From positions 248,001-312,000 of the forward strand of contig JAYKXP010000058.1 in assembly GCA_037176845.1 (NCBI GenBank): a DNA stretch of 64,000 bases, given 5' to 3'. Below, in pieces: positions 58,790 to 64,000 of the stretch (position 1 is its first letter; each line of letters opens with the position of its first letter). A program made the position numbers and the translations under genes. This DNA comes from Paramarasmius palmivorus (taxonomy: Eukaryota > Basidiomycota > Agaricomycetes > Agaricales > Marasmiaceae). The notes under the pieces were generated by a model. It saw nothing but the letters and a program-made list of their open reading frames with translations. It was not told where the DNA came from and searched no databases.

Positions 58790-61034
58790 ATGCCTTCTTC
58801 AATCTCAAGTCATTATGATTCGAAGCAAGAGTTCAACACCTCGGACCAAAACCCAGCGGCACCTCGAGTTGGAGGAAAGGTTTTCGTGGCCGAGACGAGC
58901 TCTTCTGCGGATGGAGAATCGTTCGATGCTGTCCCGCAGGAGAATAGAAGGTTGGGAACGCTTTCTGCGGTCATGCTGATTGCGAACAGGATGATAGGAA
59001 CGGTATGTACCTTCACTTTCGATTGATCATTTTGTCCTTATACAATTCAAGGGTATCTTTGCGACTCCTGCGTCGATCGTTGGCTTCTACTGGATCTATT
59101 GGACTTGCTCTCATCCTTTGGCTCATCGGTAGTATAATCGCAGCCGCTGGACTTGCGGTTTACTTGGTACGTGTTGTCACACGATCGTCTACCAAGCTGC
59201 ATGGCTAATCGCATATCCAGGAATGGGCTACCGGCTTGCCAAGATCTGGCGGCGAGAAAAATGTACGTGACTTGTCCCTATAGTCTGTTCTATCCCGCTC
59301 AACTTGCTCTCAGTATCTGGAATACTCGTTCCGCAAGCCTCTGTATCTCATCACTTGCATTTACGCCATTTACGCAGCGCTCCTTGGATGGCCATCTGGA
59401 AACTCAGTCTAGTGAGTTCCTCCATCCTCCCTTGTCGAATCCGCAACTAAGGTCGTACTCAGTACTGGGAAATGCTACTCAATGCTGCTAATGTTGAGGT
59501 TGACCAATGGAATCAACGAGGCATAGGTATAGCTGTAGTCACCTTTGCACTCATTCTACACGGCGTTGCACCGAAATTCGGGATCTACTTGCAAAACGCA
59601 CTGGGTTTCTTCAAGGTAATCTTTTTCCTGTGGATCAGCATGTGTACTGACTCAAATTACCAGATTGTTGTATTGGTGTTCATTATATGCACGGGTTTTG
59701 CCGCATTGGCTGGTGTAAGCAGCGCTGTTGGCTGAGGTAGTGTGAAGCTCACATTTGCTTTGACAGCGCGTCCCAGGCGGGTCTCCTCACAACTTCCGGA
59801 ACTCCTTCGAAGGAACAAACACCGACGCGAATTCCTTCGTTCAGGCTCTATACAACGTCATCTGGTCGTATATTGGTAATTTCATCGTTATGTGTTTTTA
59901 GTACGACAGCTAACACAAGGCCAGGATACTCGAATGCCTTCTACGCAATGTCCGAAATTCGCAACCCGATTCCCGACGGTCAAGCGCGCCGCTCCGCTTG
60001 CCATGATTCTGGTCGCCGTTCTCTACATGTTAACCAATATCGCATATATGGCAGCGGTCCCCAAGGTTAGTTATTCCAAGTTTCCGCGAATTCAATTGCC
60101 AATGCCTTGCACATAGGAAACCATCTTGACATCGAAGCGTCTTCTTGCTGCCGAGTTCTTTGGTCAGTCGTTCCTGTCCATTCATAATCACTGTGTAACC
60201 TACAAATATAATTGTAGGCATCATGTTCGGAGAGCGTGCCAACCGTGCTGTTTCTGTTTTGATTGCTTTATCTGCGATCGGTAATGTCCTTGCCGTACTG
60301 TTCGGTCAAGGAAGAATCAACCAAGAACTTGGGAGAGAGGGTGTTTTGCCCTTTTCCAGATTCTGGGCATCCAATAAACCGTTCAACTCCCCCTTGGCTG
60401 GTTTGGGACTTCAATGGTTTGTTACTATCATAATCATCATCGGGGTATGTTTTTGCGCGCACGTTCTGCAAGTCATGACTATTTAACACGTAACTTCACA
60501 GCCCCCTCCTGGCGATGCCTACAACTTCCTTCTCAGTACGTACTCTTGACGCACGCGTGGCGACCGCCGAAGCTAATTCTGAATTCGCAGACTTGATTTC
60601 ATACCCACTCAACGTCTTCAATGCCCTAATCTCCATCGGTCTTGTTTTCATTTACCTTCGCAGAGACAAGTACCAATGGAGTCCCCCTGTGAAGGCCTCC
60701 CTACCGGTTGTGGTTTTCTTCTTGATCGCCAACCTCTTCTTGGTTATCGCACCCTTGGTTCCGCCATCAGCAGGTAATGAGCCATACGAAAGCCTGCCCT
60801 ATTGGTTACATGTGGTTGTCGCTTTCGGTGTGCTGGCACTCGGTGCCCTCTATTGGCTCGTATGGGCGGTGATTTTACCGAGAGCAGGTGTGTCTATCAG
60901 ATGTTGCGAATGCTTACTGAAAGTGACATATTAACTCTTCATATCAGGTGGCTATCGATTACTACAGGAGCAGGAAGTAGGAAGCGATGGGATTAACAAG
61001 GAATGTCTTCAAACGCGTGCCGGTCTCTTCATGA
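58790..61034 (+). CDS. APC-superfamily amino acid permease, MUP1-like (methionine)
   Basis: The ATG at 58790 begins MPSSISSHYDSKQEFNTSDQ. After a polar N-terminus comes the family pattern NRRLGTLSAVMLIANRMIGT and GIFATPASIV, which marks helix 1 of LAT-type permeases. Then come SIGLALILWLIGSIIAAAGL, EWATGLPRSGGEKNYLEYSF, YSNAFYAMSEIRNPI, INQELGREGVLPFSRFW and YPLNVFNALISIGLVFIYLR. About twelve helices can be counted. The ending NVFKRVPVSS (TGA at 61032) fits high-affinity methionine permeases. One-base breaks are inferred near 59082 (extra G), 59973 (extra C) and 61000 (extra G), and one junction near 59413 is unresolved. Substrate specificity for methionine is inferred from family resemblance only. 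Confidence 0.83.
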
Positions 61035-61920
61035 TGCATGCACTTCAATGCTTATCTACGTCATGTAACCCTTGAAAATACTTCTTACTACTTAGTAGGC
61101 ATTCTACTCATTTGGGACACTTGTTGGTATTGTAATGACCGCGTAATACAAGGCTTTTGGTTGGATTTGAATTTGAGCGCTTGTTCCTATCTTATCGGTG
61201 ACAGATGGAATTGATCCGCCCGATTTTTACGAGTTTTTTTTTTGGCAGCAGACACTGCTTTCTCGTGACTCATCTACTCACGATTGGGGCTGGGGGTCAC
61301 CCCAAAAACCGCGAAAAAAAAAGGGCCCCCGCCCCCCCACCCCCAACGACACACGAGGCCTACACCACCAATGGCTGAAACTGGAGTCAGATGTATATGC
61401 TAAATAATTGTAAATTTAGTTTGTGCGCGCCGCCACGCCCCGGACCGCGGCTGGACCCGCCATGGGCGGAAACCCACGCCTTCTTTATCAACCTTTAGAT
61501 CAGATACATCAGCAAAAAGCACAACATATCTCGAGTCTGTATATGTGCAATCCAATATCAATATCAAACCAAATATCCTCACGTATAAGCAAACTCTAAA
61601 ACCGGCGGGGTCCCTACAAGAAAAGCGCGGGCGGTGGGATAAAGGGATAAAGCTCTAAAAGAACCGTCGTAGACGCGGAATACCGACAGTGTCTCAGCTC
61701 GCTGTCTCGTGGTGAGAGAGAACTCTCTGTTTGGAAAACGCCGAATGCCGTCGTCGCTGGCTTTCGCACAGCGCTCTCTGACAGCCATGACATAGACTGG
61801 TTTGCGCTGTCTTTAGAATTTTCTGCTCATAGACCCATAGACATATAGACTCCTAGAGGATACCCCCTCACGAAACTCATAGAACTCAAGACTCGAAATA
61901 GACATAATCTAGAAGGAATA
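61035..61920. other. Intergenic stretch with a homopolymer-rich patch
   Basis: 61310-61345 holds an A9 run, G-rich and C7 runs in close succession, an unusual low-complexity patch where assembly is likely to be weak. Repeat copy B follows. No gene was seen. Confidence 0.5.
61626..61775. repeat. Copy B of the diverged dispersed repeat
   Basis: Homologous in block order to the copy at 64-250: GCGGTGGGATAAAG, AAGAACCGTCG, GCGGAATACCGAC, GCTCGCTGTCTCGTGGTGAGAG, then AACGCCGAATGCCG and CGCTGGCTTTCGC. It is in the same orientation as copy A. Confidence 0.45.
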
Positions 61921-63221
61921 ATGCCAGGAATCATACCAGCACCCTCGTCTAGTCTACCACCTCTTACCCCGTCTTTCGACATTTTCATCCACACAAGTTT
62001 CTTGTGCACTCGACCGTCTTCGTGCGCTATACTGGCCTCCAGTACCCTCGGCGGCAGCTCTTCCACCGAAGATTGTCGTTCCCACTCGGAAACATCTTCA
62101 GGTCATTCATGATGACTCGGTACCCGACTCTGGATATGCCTCAGCAGAAGAGGACAACGATGAGGATGTTGCCAGCGTCGGACAGGAGGCAACTCTGGAT
62201 GATCCGGAGGAAGCGGAAGCGACAGAATTGCTTCGTGCCGATACATTCGAACGTGCGTTTGCTATCAAGTGGGTGACTGGATTCGTCGCACGTTCGGATG
62301 TCTGGATAGATGCGGGTGAGGGATTAGAAGGTGAAATGAGGGCGGAGGTTGTCGAGAAAGCTACATCTATACTTTCAGCGTTTACCGGTGACGAGGGGGA
62401 TACCCAATGCGCCGTCACGCGTTCATTCTCGTTCCCCCTACAAAGAGTGGATCAGCTATCAACGTCGAGTTGAATGATGCACCACTGTCGAACGAGGATC
62501 ACACGTCGGTCGGTCTTCAAAGCTGGGCCAGCTCCATCGTCCTTGCAGAGAAGATGTGCGCCGACCCTGCTACTTTCTCACTGGATGGTGTGAAGCCACT
62601 GAGAGTCCTGGAGCTTGGTGCAGGGACGGGTCTGCTTAGTATCACGGCAGCGAAAATACTCCGACACCAAAAATCGGAAGGATCTCGACAAGATGTAGTC
62701 TTCGCGACAGACTATCATCCCGCAGTGCTAGAGAATCTATCCGCGAATGTTGCTACCAACTTTCCCCGAGCTCCTCCCCCAGTCTCTGTCACGCGTTTAG
62801 ACTGGGAAAACCCCGACTTCGATCGATTTTTCGGGGCAACCTTTCGACGTAATCCTTGCAGCGGATGTCATATATCACCCACAACACGCGCAGTGGATCA
62901 AGGCGTGTGCGTTGAGAATCTGTTGGTCCCGCCGTCTTGGTTCTCGTGCCGCCTACGAGTCTACTGTCGGTTCGTTCTGGCTTATCATGCCATTGCGGAC
63001 TACGGGCCGGCACGAAAATATGGACTGCACGGTAGAGAGAACTTTTCCCCGCGCATGTATGTCGAAAGATAGCCGCGGAAGGAAACCAATCTTGGGTACT
63101 TGCAATCGTGGACATGGAAAGGTACCAAAAACAGGGCGGGGTTGGGCGCGCCGACGAAGGAGGTTATAAGATGTTCAAAATTAGTTGGGTACCGAGCTGT
63201 TTGGTTGCACAGACTTGTTAA
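61921..63221 (+). CDS. SAM-dependent lysine methyltransferase (EEF2KMT/EFM3-like), heavily frame-broken
   Basis: A class I methyltransferase of family 16. The start at 61921 (MPGIIPAPSSSLPPL) leads, after frame changes, into VFVRYTGLQYPRRQL and PPKIVVPTRKHLQVIHDDSV, which resembles the FAM86/EEF2KMT N-terminal region. The SAM-binding core is clear: LRVLELGAGTGLLSITAAKI (motif I), then VFATDYHPAVLENL, TRLDWENPDF and PFDVILAADVIYHPQHAQW. The C-terminus reads IAAEGNQSWVLAIVDMERYQ and ends SWVPSCLVAQTC at TAA 63219. At least six one-base shifts are inferred (near 61990, 62060, 62436, 62835, 62915 and 63066). The likely substrate is elongation factor 2 lysine, based only on family resemblance; another family 16 target is possible. 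It is a pseudogene unless the base errors are artefacts. Confidence 0.7.
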
Positions 63222-63887
63222 TGTACTGTAATAGGTCGATCTCACTAGTGTCTTTCCCTTTCCCCACGCGAATATACGGGACAATGGTTATTCCTCTGCT
63301 CTGGCAGCGAAAGTCAGTCACGTGGTTGAGCTTTTTTCTTCGAAAAGAAATGTGACCAGCAAATTACGTGAAAGCCTTCTTACCTTCTGTGCATTGTCAT
63401 TGTACAGTGCAAATTCTGCTGGGCTCTCTTCACTGTGGCTTTAAGTTCGCCCTGACGGTGGGTCCTATCACACATTTACAGCAAGACACGGCGGGTAACA
63501 CAGCTGGAATGGAAGCAAAGCAGAGGCTGTACCCACAATCATCACTGCTTTGTATGGACCTACGGTGTTGAAACGCCTTGGAACTATCGGGACATCAAGA
63601 TATTCTCTGCCAATTCGGTTTGCTCGGTTTCCATGTTTTTGGGCTCTTGTTAATTGCCTCACAGGCTCTGCGTTGGTGCCTTGGGAAATTTGCCTCTAGG
63701 CGAGCGCTGTGCTAGCCCACTTTCCGAGATGACCGTCACCTGAGCCAATATTGCGGAAATCGAACATCAGAGGACTCCTCGAGTTATCGTATAAAATCCT
63801 CGTCATTCGAATCAGTTCCGCATCCTCTTCACTTTTCGTTTTCTTTTTCTTCCACTTCTTCACGACTTTAAATCACCTTTTCTTCTC
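63222..63887 (+). promoter_or_regulatory. Promoter region of the cupredoxin-like gene
   Basis: A TATAAAAT box at 63790-63797 precedes the ATG by 91 bases, followed by a strongly pyrimidine-rich leader (CTTTTCGTTTTCTTTTTCTT). This is a good candidate for a highly expressed secreted-protein gene. Nothing else was seen. Confidence 0.5.
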
Positions 63888-64000
63888 ATGCGTGCTTCCA
63901 CTTTTGCTCTTGCCCTTTCCACTGTTCCCGCTGCACTTGCCGCAAACTACGATGTTACCGTTGGAGCAGGCGGAAACCTCGTTTTCAACCCAGAATACGT
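63888..64000 (+). CDS. Secreted cupredoxin-like protein, truncated at the window edge
   Basis: The ATG at 63888 begins MRASTFALALSTVPAALAAN, a textbook signal peptide. It is followed by YDVTVGAGGNLVFNPEY, which then runs off the window. The YDVTVGAGGxLxFxPExV start matches basidiomycete extracellular cupredoxin-fold proteins, small secreted proteins that may bind copper. The copper ligands would lie beyond the end of the sequence, so it is unknown whether this one can bind metal. The TATA box at 63790 and pyrimidine-rich leader support the start. Confidence 0.75.
   Translation, partial: MRASTFALALSTVPAALAANYDVTVGAGGNLVFNPEY

Noticed and set aside
1..64000. Biosynthetic gene cluster or mobile-element-borne system
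   Set aside because: The two Zn2Cys6 genes, permease and methyltransferase lack a core biosynthetic enzyme nearby; the methyltransferase is a protein methyltransferase type, and no transposase, reverse transcriptase or integrase motif was found.

Overview
This is nuclear DNA of a basidiomycete, most likely an agaricomycete mushroom-forming fungus. The genes are cut by many 45-70 bp GT-AG introns with CTAAC/CTGAC-like branch sites. Two of the protein families are typical of Agaricomycetes: DUF6534-type membrane proteins, and a very large membrane protein whose N-terminus resembles agaricomycete hypothetical proteins. Several housekeeping genes are fungal in type: Kex2, tRNA ligase with a C-terminal cyclic phosphodiesterase domain, POT1, MGM101 and TAP42. 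No rRNA, tRNA, CRISPR array or autonomous transposon could be supported.

Layout. 1-3.6 kb: a diverged repeat copy and possible relics. 3.6-8.2 kb: two tandem, intact seven-helix membrane proteins. 9.3-10.1 kb (-): a C2H2 zinc finger protein. 11.6-15.2 kb (-): the large membrane protein. 15.2-25.4 kb: gene-poor, but with a well supported small three-exon gene (18.1-18.6 kb, -), a spliced fragment (17.1-17.6 kb, -) and one orphan C-terminal exon (22.9 kb, -). 25.5-26.2 kb (-): Y14/RBM8A, divergent from kexin (26.3-29.1 kb, +). 30.1-32.2 kb (+): an UNC93-like transporter, convergent with POT1 (32.8-36.5 kb, -), which is in turn divergent from MGM101 (36.8-37.7 kb, +). 38.5-39.2 kb (-): an unrecognised spliced gene. 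40.1-44.2 kb: a tandem DUF6534 pair. 44.2-46.5 kb: a 2H phosphodiesterase (CPD1-like, -), divergent from TAP42 (+). 46.8-51.5 kb: a tandem pair of Zn2Cys6 regulators. 52.8-55.0 kb: a fungalysin metallopeptidase. 55.5-58.3 kb: tRNA ligase. 58.8-61.0 kb: a methionine-permease-like transporter. 61.9-63.2 kb: a lysine methyltransferase. 63.9 kb to the end: the start of a secreted cupredoxin-like protein.

Functional links. tRNA ligase and the CPD1-like enzyme lie 11 kb apart; in yeast they act at the start and end of one tRNA-splicing pathway. POT1 and MGM101 share a 240 bp promoter region. Three tandem duplications (7-helix, DUF6534, Zn2Cys6) show recent local gene amplification.

Main caution. 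Many otherwise excellent genes (kexin, fungalysin, tRNA ligase, permease, methyltransferase, both Zn2Cys6 genes, the large membrane protein, POT1) contain single-base frame breaks, mostly at short homopolymers, while neighbours such as Y14, MGM101, TAP42 and the 7-helix pair read cleanly. Uncorrected long-read assembly errors explain this better than wholesale pseudogene formation, but only read data can decide. Exon boundaries given here were read by eye.
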